DNA from: Pseudomonadota bacterium
GTDB taxonomy: Bacteria > Pseudomonadota > Alphaproteobacteria > Acetobacterales > Acetobacteraceae
NCBI GenBank assembly: GCA_021845595.1
Contig: JAJZVV010000001.1
Location: 310,001-374,000, forward strand
Length of the DNA: 64,000 nucleotides
Direction: 5' to 3'
A program made the translations under genes and the position numbers. The stretch's first letter is position 1. Each line of letters opens with the position of its first letter. Below are positions 55,080 through 64,000 of the stretch, piece after piece. Under the pieces are notes generated by a model. It was not told where the DNA came from, did no database searches, and saw only the letters and a list, made by a program, of their open reading frames with translations.

Positions 55080-55155
55080 GTCCCGTTCGTCTAGAGGCCC
55101 AGGACACCAGCCTTTCACGTTGGTAACACGGGTTCGAATCCCGTACGGGACGCCA
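55080..55155 (+). tRNA. tRNA-Glu (TTC)
   Basis: A 76-nt cloverleaf with acceptor GTCCCGT/ACGGGAC, anticodon stem CCAGC/GTTGG with loop CTTTCAC (anticodon TTC), T arm with GGTTCGAATCC, and an encoded CCA. It is 72 nt after the methyltransferase stop. Confidence 0.96.
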
Positions 55156-55169
55156 CCGACAGGTCAGAA

Positions 55170-55209
55170 CCGCTTCCCGCCCCCTGCGCGCAGCCGGAGC
55201 GGGAAGCGG
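55170..55209. terminator. Hairpin between tRNA-Glu and thiC (bidirectional terminator)
   Basis: A perfect 11-bp stem CCGCTTCCCGC/GCGGGAAGCGG with an 18-nt loop containing TGCGCGCA. It lies 15 nt after tRNA-Glu and 43 nt after the thiC stop. No clear T tract on either strand, so function is inferred from position and stability. Confidence 0.5.
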
Positions 55210-55251
55210 GTCGCCTTCGCTCCGGCCGTGCCTATCAGGGGCGCGGTCGGC

Positions 55252-57278
<2,027 letters not shown>

Positions 57279-57314
57279 CGGATCAGCAATACGTCGTGCC
57301 TGCGCGCCGCGAAG

Positions 57315-58097
57315 TCAAGCGCGCTCGCGGACGGGGCTCGGCTCCGGCAGGTCCAGCGGCCGCCCGAGATAGCGCTCGAGCACCGCCGCCGGCGGGCCGT
57401 CATCGCGGATCCGGCCCTGCTCCAGCCACAGCAGGCGCGTGCACCACGTCGCCAGCGTGTCGTGCTTATGGCTCGACAGCACCAGAATCTCCGCGTCGCG
57501 CACCATCTGTTCCAGGCGGGCGCTGGCCTTGTCGAGGAAATTGGCGTCGCCGGCGAGGAACCATTCGTCCATCAGCAGCACCTGCGGGCGGATGGCGGTG
57601 GCCAGCGCGAAGCCGAGCCGCACGACCATGCCGGAACTGTAGATGCGCAGCGGCAGATCGAGAAAGTCGCCGAGCTCGGCGAACTCCTGCACGTCCACTT
57701 CCAGGCGGCGGATGCGCGCCGCGTCGAGGCCGTTGTACTGGGCGCGCAGCATGATGTTCTCGCGCCCGGTGAGGTCCGGGTTCATGCCGAGATTGGGATC
57801 CAGCAGCACGTTCATGCTGCCCTCGATGACCACACGGCCGCCGACCGGCTCGTAGATTCCGGCCAGGGTGCGCAGCAGCGTGGTCTTGCCGGCACCGTTG
57901 CTGCCGATCAGGCCCAGCCGGTCGCCGGGGCGCAGCGCGAACGACACCTCGCGCAGGGCGCGGACGACGACCCGGTGCTGCGCATCCTGCCCGAGTCTGC
58001 GGCCGGCGACGGCCAGCGCGGTCTTCTTCAGGCTGCGGGCATTGCCGTGATAGAGCGGGAAATCGACCGACACGTTCTCGGCCAGGACGGAGGCCAT
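57315..58097 (-). CDS. Polysaccharide ABC exporter ATPase (Wzt/KpsT-like)
   Basis: The 260-residue ATPase MASVLAENVSVDFPLYHGNA... has Walker A IGSNGAGKTT, Walker B QVLLMDEWFLAGD, and a degenerate signature YSSGMVVRLGFALAT, the form found in polysaccharide and teichoic-acid exporters. There is no C-terminal carbohydrate-binding extension, unlike O9a-type Wzt. It starts 4 nt after the permease gene. Cargo may be O-antigen or capsule; synthesis genes are not adjacent. Confidence 0.92.
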   Translation of the reverse strand: MASVLAENVSVDFPLYHGNARSLKKTALAVAGRRLGQDAQHRVVVRALREVSFALRPGDRLGLIGSNGAGKTTLLRTLAGIYEPVGGRVVIEGSMNVLLDPNLGMNPDLTGRENIMLRAQYNGLDAARIRRLEVDVQEFAELGDFLDLPLRIYSSGMVVRLGFALATAIRPQVLLMDEWFLAGDANFLDKASARLEQMVRDAEILVLSSHKHDTLATWCTRLLWLEQGRIRDDGPPAAVLERYLGRPLDLPEPSPVRERA

Positions 58098-58101
58098 CGG
58101 A

Positions 58102-59028
58102 CTAGACCCAGAACGCCAGCCGCCCGCGCACGCGCACGAACAGCCGCCAGGAAATCGCCAGCAGCAGCGCCGAATAGGCCAGCGCCGCGCCCCACAGCAG
58201 CGCCGAAGCTCCGGTGCCCAGCAGCGGACCGCGGACGATCTCGAACAGCGCATAGAACGGGTTCAGCGGCAGCCACCCTGCCTCATCGCGCATCAGCTCG
58301 GGCTTCCAGATGATCGGACTGACGAAGAAGGCGATCTGCATGACGCTGGCGACGATCGGGGGAATGTCGCGGAAGCGCGCGCAGATGGCGCCGAGCGTGA
58401 GGGTGAGGGCGAACGCGTCGATCAGCCACAGCGCCAGCGCGGGCACCGCGGCAAGCAGGCCCAACCCGGGCCAGATGCCGAAGACGGCGAACACCACGAT
58501 CACGACGGCGATGTTGTGGGCAAACACGATCAGGTTGCGCAGCACGATGCGCGCCGCATAGAGCGAGAACGGCATGCGCACCGAGCGGATCGTCGCTTCC
58601 TCGACGGTGAAGCCGATGCAGCCGTCGGTGACTAGGCTCTGCAGCAGGTTCCACAGCACCAGCGAGAGGCCGAGGAACGGCAGATAGGTGTGCAGGTCCA
58701 TGCGGAAGAGCGTGGAGTAGAGAATGCCGAGCGCGAACACCATCACCGCGGTCGAGAGCGTGAGCCAGAACGGCCCGAGGACGGAGCCGCGGTAGCGCGC
58801 CTTGATGTCCAGCCAGGCGAGCGCACGGACCAGACGCCACAGCCGCCACGCCTCACCGAGGTCGGCCAGCGCCAGCCGGCGCCGGCCGGCATAGTCGAGG
58901 CCAGCGGCGAAGCACAGCACCTGCTCGGCCCCGCTGGCCGCCACCACGGCGTCGCCGGCGGCCGGTGGGGCGGCGGTGGTCGCGCCGGAAACCGCGTCCT
59001 CGCGGGCGTGCTGGGCTATGACGGTCAT
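58102..59028 (-). CDS. Polysaccharide ABC exporter permease (Wzm/KpsM-like)
   Basis: The 308-residue ABC-2-type permease has an unusually long cytoplasmic N-terminus (about 75 residues), then LAWLDIKARYRGSVLGPFWL, the canonical Wzm/KpsM entry helix, and six membrane segments ending near VRGRLAFWV. It forms the channel with the adjacent ATPase to export a lipid-linked glycan across the inner membrane. Confidence 0.92.
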   Translation of the reverse strand: MTVIAQHAREDAVSGATTAAPPAAGDAVVAASGAEQVLCFAAGLDYAGRRRLALADLGEAWRLWRLVRALAWLDIKARYRGSVLGPFWLTLSTAVMVFALGILYSTLFRMDLHTYLPFLGLSLVLWNLLQSLVTDGCIGFTVEEATIRSVRMPFSLYAARIVLRNLIVFAHNIAVVIVVFAVFGIWPGLGLLAAVPALALWLIDAFALTLTLGAICARFRDIPPIVASVMQIAFFVSPIIWKPELMRDEAGWLPLNPFYALFEIVRGPLLGTGASALLWGAALAYSALLLAISWRLFVRVRGRLAFWV

Positions 59029-59115
59029 GACTGGCCGGCGCGATAGCCGATCGCCGCGGCGCCGACAACCCGCGACGGGCCGCCGGCGCTGCCCCGTTCC
59101 GCCCGCACCCGGCGT

Positions 59116-59655
59116 TCAGCCCGCAACTGGGGCCAGTCGCAGATGGTCGCCCCGGATGATGGCGATGCGCTGGCCGGGGACGAAGCGGTACTCGTTGCTC
59201 TGCACCACCGAGATGGTCTGCCCGTCGTCCACTCGGATGATGAACTCGACGGCCTGCCCGCTCGCCAGCCCACCCTCGACGGCGCTGCCGGCGATGCCGC
59301 CGATCAGGGCGCCGCCAATGGCGCCGAGGATGTTCATGCGCGGATCGCCGCCGATGAAGCTGCCGGCGACACCACCCGCCGCGGCGCCGCCCAGCGCGCC
59401 GATGCCGCTGCTCGGCCCCTGCACGTTGACATCCCGCATCGAGACGATCGTGCCGTAGGAAACCTGCGCCGCGCGGCCGACTCCATAGCCGCCATAGGTG
59501 CTGTTCGGTGGCGGAGCGGCACAGCCGCTGAGGGCCGCCGTCAGTACGACGGCTGCCAGCACCAGCCCGGAGCCAGCCACCCTCCGCCACGCCCGCAGCG
59601 CAGCGGCCCGCGCTGCCGGCCGCCAGGTCACGATCACGCCACGAAGTCTATGCAT
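59116..59655 (-). CDS. Glycine-zipper 2TM outer-membrane lipoprotein (SlyB-like)
   Basis: The 179-residue protein has a lipoprotein signal ending LTAALSGC, a Gly-zipper 2TM domain (GGAAAGGVAGSFIGG, then NILGAIGGALIGGIAGSAVE), and a C-terminal beta domain (VDDGQTISVVQSN, GQRIAIIRGDHLRL). SlyB/PcP family proteins stabilise the outer membrane. GAGGAG precedes the ATG. Divergent from the lytic transglycosylase. Confidence 0.92.
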   Translation of the reverse strand: MHRLRGVIVTWRPAARAAALRAWRRVAGSGLVLAAVVLTAALSGCAAPPPNSTYGGYGVGRAAQVSYGTIVSMRDVNVQGPSSGIGALGGAAAGGVAGSFIGGDPRMNILGAIGGALIGGIAGSAVEGGLASGQAVEFIIRVDDGQTISVVQSNEYRFVPGQRIAIIRGDHLRLAPVAG

Positions 59656-59851
59656 GGATTCTCCTCGACCGGACGCCGCAGCGCCGATTCGCTCACCCGG
59701 ATTGTCTGATCTTGCAGGCGCATGGGCTTTCGGATAACATCTTAGACGGCGTTCTTGATGCAATGCTTAATCCTACGTGCGCATGATGATGTTCGGCCGT
59801 CGTGCAGGGCGGTCAGTGTTTGCCGCGACCCGACGGGAGAGCGAGACCCAT

Positions 59852-61048
59852 ATGCCGCCTGCCCCGCATTCCGCCGCATCCTCGCACCGGCGGCAAGTCT
59901 CCCCTCTCATGGGCACCCGCGCGCGCCAGGCGTGCCGGCTTTTCCTGTGCGGATTCGCTCTCGCCCTGCTCGCGGCCTGCGCCGGCGGCGAGCATCCCCA
60001 GCTCGCCGACCAGCGGGGTGAAGCGGCGCACTACGTCGCCCGGGCGAGCGGCAACTACCAGCCCCCGGGACCGCCGGAGGACCCGTGGCGACCCTATATC
60101 AGCGAGGCGGCGCAGCGATTCGACGTGCCCGAGCGCTGGATCCGGGAGGTCATGCGCACCGAATCCGGCGGGCGCGAGTATGTGAACGGCCAGCTCGTCA
60201 CCTCGCCCAAGGGGGCGATGGGGCTGATGCAGGTCATGCCCGCTACCTTCGATCTGATGCGCCAGCGCCATGGACTCGGCGACGACCCCTACGACCCGCG
60301 CAACAACATCCTCGCCGGCACTGCCTATATCCGCGAGATGTACGATATCTACGGAGCGCCCGCCTTCCTCGCCGCCTACAACGCCGGCCCGGCCCGGCTC
60401 GATGACCAGCTGCAGCACCACCGTCCCCTGCCCGACGAGACGCGACGATATGTGGCGATGATCGCCCCGCATATCCAGGACAGCTGGCCCGCGAACCGGG
60501 CCGCGGCGGACCGCATGGCGTGGAACCAGGCCCCGCTCGATTCGCGGCGCCCCGCTGCCACGGCAGGCTCGGCATTGGGCTCAGCCGCACCTCCGCCGCG
60601 CAGCGTGCAGGTGGCAGCCCTCCGGCCGCCGCCGCTCCCGCCCGCAGCCCCCGTTTCGCCCGCGCTCCCGGTGCCGCCGGCACCGCCGGTGCAGCTCGCC
60701 GCGGTCACGCCGGGGCATCGCGATGGCGGTTTCCGCCTCATCTCCACCGCCGTGGCCGCCGAGGCGCCGCTGGCGCACGGTGGCGACCCGCGCGGCGCCT
60801 GGGCGATCCAGGTCGGCGCCTTCGCCCAGGAGGGCCAGGCCTTCGCCGCCGCGCTGGCTGCGCGCGATCAGGCGCGCGGGCTGCTGGCCGTTTCCCACCC
60901 CGTGGTCGGCGGCGTCCTGTCCCCGCATGGCAAGCTCTACCGTGCCCGCCTGGCCGGCCTGTCGCGCGACGCCGCGGCGCAGGCCTGCGACAAACTGGCC
61001 CGCCAGGGCCTGCATTGCCTCCTGGTCGCCCCCAACGCGCAGTCCTGA
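59852..61048 (+). CDS. Lytic transglycosylase lipoprotein with SPOR domain
   Basis: About 398 residues. A lipoprotein signal (FLCGFALALLAAC), an SLT domain with catalytic Glu in MRTESGGREY, KGAMGLMQVMPAT and FLAAYNAGPARLD, a Pro/Ala-rich linker, and a C-terminal SPOR domain (WAIQVGAFAQEGQAFAAALA to CLLVAP) that binds denuded septal glycan. This points to cell-division peptidoglycan cleavage, as in RlpA. The start at 59852 has GAG nearby; ATG 59909 would give a shorter, more typical lipoprotein leader. Confidence 0.9.
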   Translation: MPPAPHSAASSHRRQVSPLMGTRARQACRLFLCGFALALLAACAGGEHPQLADQRGEAAHYVARASGNYQPPGPPEDPWRPYISEAAQRFDVPERWIREVMRTESGGREYVNGQLVTSPKGAMGLMQVMPATFDLMRQRHGLGDDPYDPRNNILAGTAYIREMYDIYGAPAFLAAYNAGPARLDDQLQHHRPLPDETRRYVAMIAPHIQDSWPANRAAADRMAWNQAPLDSRRPAATAGSALGSAAPPPRSVQVAALRPPPLPPAAPVSPALPVPPAPPVQLAAVTPGHRDGGFRLISTAVAAEAPLAHGGDPRGAWAIQVGAFAQEGQAFAAALAARDQARGLLAVSHPVVGGVLSPHGKLYRARLAGLSRDAAAQACDKLARQGLHCLLVAPNAQS

Positions 61049-61084
61049 GGGCTTGCCCGGCGGGGTGTTGCCCGGTATCGGCTT

Positions 61085-61128
61085 CCAAGGGCCGCCGGCC
61101 CTTGGTGGGGGCGTGGGGGCAAAGCCCC
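61085..61128. repeat. Two-hairpin intergenic repeat element
   Basis: CCAAGGGCC-GCC-GGCCCTTGG (61085-61105, perfect 9-bp stem) followed by GGGGC-AAA-GCCCC (61116-61128). It resembles short interspersed hairpin elements of GC-rich alphaproteobacteria and may terminate the transglycosylase transcript. Presence of other copies is not shown by this window. Confidence 0.6.
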
Positions 61129-61141
61129 TGCGAAACGTCGC

Positions 61142-63259
61142 ATGAAACCTGATTTCTCCAGTCTGACCCCGCTGCTCGCGCCGCGCTCGGTGGCCGTGAT
61201 CGGCGCCTCGGACGATCCGACCCGGATCGGTGGCCGGCCGATCGCCTATATGCGCGCCCAGGGGTTTCGCGGCGCGATCCTGCCGGTCAACCCGAAGCGG
61301 GCGGAAATCCAGGGCCTGCCGGCCTACCCGACGGTCGAATCCCTGCCCGAAACCCCGGACGTGGCGATCGTCGCCGTGCCCGCCGCCGGTGCGGTTGCGA
61401 TGGTGGAGGCGCTGGGGCAGCGCGGGGTGAAGGGCGCGATCGTCTTCACCGCCGGCTTCGCCGAGGTGGACGCGGACGGGGCCGCCGAGCAGGCGCGGAT
61501 GATCGCGGCTGCGCGCGCGCATGGCATGCGCCTGCTCGGGCCCAACTGTCTCGGCCTGTTCAATGCCAGGCTCGGGTTCTACCCGATCTTCTCCTCGTCG
61601 TTCGAGACCGGCTGGCCGCGGCCGGGACGGATCGGCATCGCCAGCCAGTCCGGCGCCTATGGCACGCACCTGTTCGTCGTCGCGCGCAATCGCGGCCTCG
61701 GCACGCCGGTCTGCGTCACCACCGGCAACGAGGGCGACGTCACGCTCGGCGACGTCATCGGCTGGCTGGCCGAGGATTCCGAGACCGACGTCATCGCCGC
61801 CTACGCCGAGGGCATCCGCGCCGCCGACGGGCTTCTCGCCGCGCTCGAACGGGCCCGGGCGGCGCGCAAGCCGGTGGTGATGATGAAGGTCGGGCGCAGC
61901 GCGCTCGGCCAGGCGGCGGCGCGCTCGCACACCGCCTCCATCGCCGGTGACGATGCCGTGACCGAGGCGGTGCTGGCGGAGTTCGGCGTCGTGCGTGCGC
62001 GCTCGACCGAGGAGATGCTCGACATCGCCTATGCCGCGACCCGGCGCATCTATCCCGCCGGTAACACGCTCGGCGTGATCACGGTCAGCGGCGGGGCGGG
62101 CGTGCTGATCTCGGACGCCGCCGAGCAGCTCGGGCTGGCGATGCCGCCGATGCCGGAGGCGACGCAGGCCGAGCTGCGCGGCCTGGTCCCGTTCGCCGCG
62201 CCGCGCAACCCGGTCGACTGTACGGCGCAGGTCTTCAACGAGATCAGCTTGGTGGGACGCTTCGCCGAAGCCGTGGTGGCAGAGGGCGGCTATGCGTCGG
62301 TGCTGGCCTTTTTCTCCCAGACCGGCGGCGCGGCCTCGATCGCGCCGCGGCTGCGCACGCAACTCGGGGCCGTGCGCGCCCGCCACCCGGAGCGGCTCTA
62401 CGCGCTCTCCGTTCTCGCCGCCCCGGATCTGGTCGCCGAGTATGAGTCGGACGGGTTCCTCGTCTTCGAGGACCCGACGCGCGCGGTGAACGCGATCCAC
62501 GCGATGGGCCGGTTCGGCGACGCCTTCGCCCGCGCCGCGACGCCGCCACCCCCGGCCCTGCCCGCGATCGCGCTGCCGGCGGCGACCCCGAGCGAATCGG
62601 AGGCCAAGCGCATCCTCGCCGCCGCCGGCATCGCCTGCGTCCCCGAGCACGTCGTCGGCTCGGCGGAGGCAGCGGCGGAGGCGGCGGCGGCGATGGGGTT
62701 TCCGGTGGTGATGAAAATCGTCTCCCCGGACATTCTCCACAAGACCGAGATCGGCGGCGTGCTCGTCGGCATCGCCGATGCCGCGGCGGCGCGCGCCGGC
62801 TTCGCCACCCTGCTCGCCCGCGCCGCCGCCGCACGCCCCGCGGCGCGCATCGAGGGCGTGCTGGTGGCAAAGCAGGTGCAGGGCGGCGTCGAGTGCCTGC
62901 TCGGCATCCACCGCGATCCGGTCTTCGGCCCGATCGCCGCCTTCGGCCTCGGCGGGATTTTCGTCGAGGTGCTGAAGGACGTGGTGTTCCGCCGCTGCCC
63001 GTTCGGCGAGGATGTCGCTCTCGACATGATCCAAGGCATTCGGGCCGCTGCGCTGCTGCGCGGCGCGCGCGGCCGTCCGGCTGCCGATACCGCCGCCCTG
63101 GCGCGGATGCTGTCGCGGCTTTCGGTGTTCGCGGTGCAGGCCGGTGCGCGGCTGCGCGCGGTGGACCTCAATCCTGTCTTCGCCCTGCCCGAGGGCGAGG
63201 GCGCCCTCGCCGCGGACGCGGTGCTCGAGATCGGAGAGCCGGATGGCCATCAACTATGA
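61142..63259 (+). CDS. NDP-forming acyl-CoA synthetase (acetate-CoA ligase family)
   Basis: The 705-residue enzyme combines a CoA-binding domain (about 9-130, SVAVIGASDDPTRIGGRP), two succinyl-CoA-synthetase-like domains (LGPNCLGLFN; SQSGAYGTHLFVVAR; phospho-His in RSHTASIAGDD), and a C-terminal ATP-grasp domain (about 480-700, FPVVMKIVSPDILHKTEIGG). It activates an organic acid to its CoA thioester with ATP. Family members include acetyl-, pimeloyl- and feruloyl-CoA synthetases; the substrate is unknown. It overlaps the MaoC-type gene by 17 nt. Confidence 0.9.
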   Translation: MKPDFSSLTPLLAPRSVAVIGASDDPTRIGGRPIAYMRAQGFRGAILPVNPKRAEIQGLPAYPTVESLPETPDVAIVAVPAAGAVAMVEALGQRGVKGAIVFTAGFAEVDADGAAEQARMIAAARAHGMRLLGPNCLGLFNARLGFYPIFSSSFETGWPRPGRIGIASQSGAYGTHLFVVARNRGLGTPVCVTTGNEGDVTLGDVIGWLAEDSETDVIAAYAEGIRAADGLLAALERARAARKPVVMMKVGRSALGQAAARSHTASIAGDDAVTEAVLAEFGVVRARSTEEMLDIAYAATRRIYPAGNTLGVITVSGGAGVLISDAAEQLGLAMPPMPEATQAELRGLVPFAAPRNPVDCTAQVFNEISLVGRFAEAVVAEGGYASVLAFFSQTGGAASIAPRLRTQLGAVRARHPERLYALSVLAAPDLVAEYESDGFLVFEDPTRAVNAIHAMGRFGDAFARAATPPPPALPAIALPAATPSESEAKRILAAAGIACVPEHVVGSAEAAAEAAAAMGFPVVMKIVSPDILHKTEIGGVLVGIADAAAARAGFATLLARAAAARPAARIEGVLVAKQVQGGVECLLGIHRDPVFGPIAAFGLGGIFVEVLKDVVFRRCPFGEDVALDMIQGIRAAALLRGARGRPAADTAALARMLSRLSVFAVQAGARLRAVDLNPVFALPEGEGALAADAVLEIGEPDGHQL

Positions 63260-64000
63260 GAAGCTGAAGTCGTTCCCGATCCCCGAAGTCCGCCAGCGCG
63301 TGACCCGGCGGGACACGGTGTTCTATGCCCTCTCGGTCGGGCTCGGTCAGGACCCGATGGACGAGCGGCAGCTGCGGTTCGTCGATTCCCACAAGGACCT
63401 GGTCGCGATGCCGGCGATGGCGGTGGTGCTCGGCCATCCCGGGTTCTGGCTGCGCCTGCCCGAGACCGGGGTGGACGCGGTGAAGGTGGTCCATGGCGAG
63501 CAGAGCATCGTCTGGCACGCGCCGCTGCCGGTGGAGGGCGAGATCATCGGCCGGACCCGCGTCGTCGAGGTGATCGACAAGGGTCCGGGAAAGGGCGCGC
63601 TGCTCTATTCCGAGAAGCAGGTGCTCGACGCCGCCACCGGCCAGGTGCTGGCGACGCTCGATTCGACCACGTTCATGCGCGGCGATGGCGGGTTCGGCGG
63701 GCCGTCGGGGCCGGTGAAGCCGGTGCATGACGTGCCCACAAGCGCGCCCGACTTCAGCATCGACCTCGCCACGCGGCCCGAACAGGCGCTGTATTACCGG
63801 CTCAACGGCGACGACAATCCGCTGCACGCCGATCCGAAATTCGCCGCCGCCGCCGGTTTCCCGCGGCCGATCCTGCATGGGCTGTGCACGCTCGGCACCG
63901 TCTGCCACGCGCTGCTGCGCGGCGCCGCCGACTACGAGCCGCAGCGGCTGCGGGCGATGGCGCTGCGGTTTTCCGCCCCCGTGTTCCCCGGCGAGACCAT
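63243..64000 (+). CDS. MaoC-family enoyl-CoA hydratase, partial (3' end outside window)
   Basis: The open frame continues past the window edge. About 252 residues are visible, MAINYEKLKSFPIPEVRQRV..., with the N-terminal half hot-dog fold (VVHGEQSIVWHAPLPVEGEI) and the hydratase-2 motif YYRLNGDDNPLHADPKFA with catalytic Asp and His, then GFPRPILHGLCT. This is the double hot-dog (R)-specific enoyl-CoA hydratase type. It overlaps the upstream acyl-CoA synthetase gene, so acid activation and hydration probably belong to one pathway. Confidence 0.9.
   Translation, partial: MAINYEKLKSFPIPEVRQRVTRRDTVFYALSVGLGQDPMDERQLRFVDSHKDLVAMPAMAVVLGHPGFWLRLPETGVDAVKVVHGEQSIVWHAPLPVEGEIIGRTRVVEVIDKGPGKGALLYSEKQVLDAATGQVLATLDSTTFMRGDGGFGGPSGPVKPVHDVPTSAPDFSIDLATRPEQALYYRLNGDDNPLHADPKFAAAAGFPRPILHGLCTLGTVCHALLRGAADYEPQRLRAMALRFSAPVFPGET

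Noticed and set aside
50518-55155. tRNA-Met and tRNA-Glu as borders of an integrated element
   Set aside because: No integrase, no repeated tRNA 3' end and no phage or plasmid genes between or beside them. The genes between look native in composition.
60581-63253. An 890-codon open frame on the minus strand
   Set aside because: Antisense to the lytic transglycosylase and acyl-CoA synthetase genes, both of which show clear domains. A shadow frame.

Overview
This window looks like chromosome of a very GC-rich alphaproteobacterium, most likely in or near the Acetobacteraceae/Rhodospirillales. That placement is inference. It rests on a delta-alpha-gamma ATP synthase order, a small Usg-family protein, a groESL operon with a CIRCE element, an RHH_4-type ribbon-helix-helix protein, a CtrA-type TTAA-N7-TTAA site, frequent GTG/TTG starts and 1-4 nt gene overlaps. 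No rRNA, CRISPR array, transposase or integrase gene was found. Both window edges cut genes (atpG on the left, a MaoC-type hydratase on the right).

Layout. 0-7 kb is housekeeping: atpH-atpA-atpG and priA on the minus strand, xerC-upp on the plus strand. 6.7-10.8 kb is a stress/detoxification island: a DsbA-like oxidoreductase diverges from a tightly overlapping TetR, GST, GST, redoxin, haloacid-dehalogenase operon, with a perfect palindrome between them. 10.8-14.4 kb holds a cytochrome c, Usg, groES-groEL (heat-shock promoter, CIRCE, terminator) and a cold-shock protein. A hairpin-rich non-coding stretch follows, then a 1280-residue three-module glycan enzyme and a PEP-CTERM protein with an unusual AT-rich, palindromic control region. 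19.9-25.8 kb carries an enoyl-CoA hydratase, a CHAP-domain protein, copC-copD, a split chromate transporter, a metallo-beta-lactamase and two small proteins.

25.8-32.1 kb is a minus-strand catabolic run: pcaL (a PcaD-PcaC fusion), pcaH, pcaG, pcaB, a malate/lactate-type dehydrogenase, fumC and an RHH protein. Together these take protocatechuate to beta-ketoadipate and supply two C4-acid steps. 32.2-43.4 kb contains a luciferase-like monooxygenase, a rubrerythrin/Fe-S protein/DUF3501 trio, a complete branched-chain amino-acid-type ABC transporter, an SMP-30 hydrolase, a cytochrome P450 and tpiA. 43.5-44.7 kb holds the strangest gene, a Lys-rich 358-residue protein with a central hydrophobic segment behind a palindromic promoter region.

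44.7-50.5 kb carries a Kdo-hydroxylase-like oxygenase, a protein phosphatase, a CNNM/CorC protein, a DUF3429 membrane protein, a CtrA-site-linked coiled-coil protein and an Entner-Doudoroff-type aldolase/kinase pair, ending at tRNA-Met. 50.6-53.6 kb is a second aromatic route, 3-hydroxybenzoate 6-hydroxylase, gentisate dioxygenase and a MarR regulator, with a palindrome over the promoter. A solitary SPPF-type DNA methyltransferase and tRNA-Glu follow. 55.2-64 kb has thiC with a TPP riboswitch, an O-antigen/capsule-type ABC exporter, a glycine-zipper lipoprotein, a lytic transglycosylase with a SPOR domain, a two-hairpin repeat, an NDP-forming acyl-CoA synthetase and the cut MaoC hydratase.

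Surface-polysaccharide genes (the trimodular enzyme, the ABC exporter, the Kdo hydroxylase) are scattered rather than clustered. The two aromatic routes converge on C4 acids, consistent with nearby fumC and the malate/lactate-type dehydrogenase.
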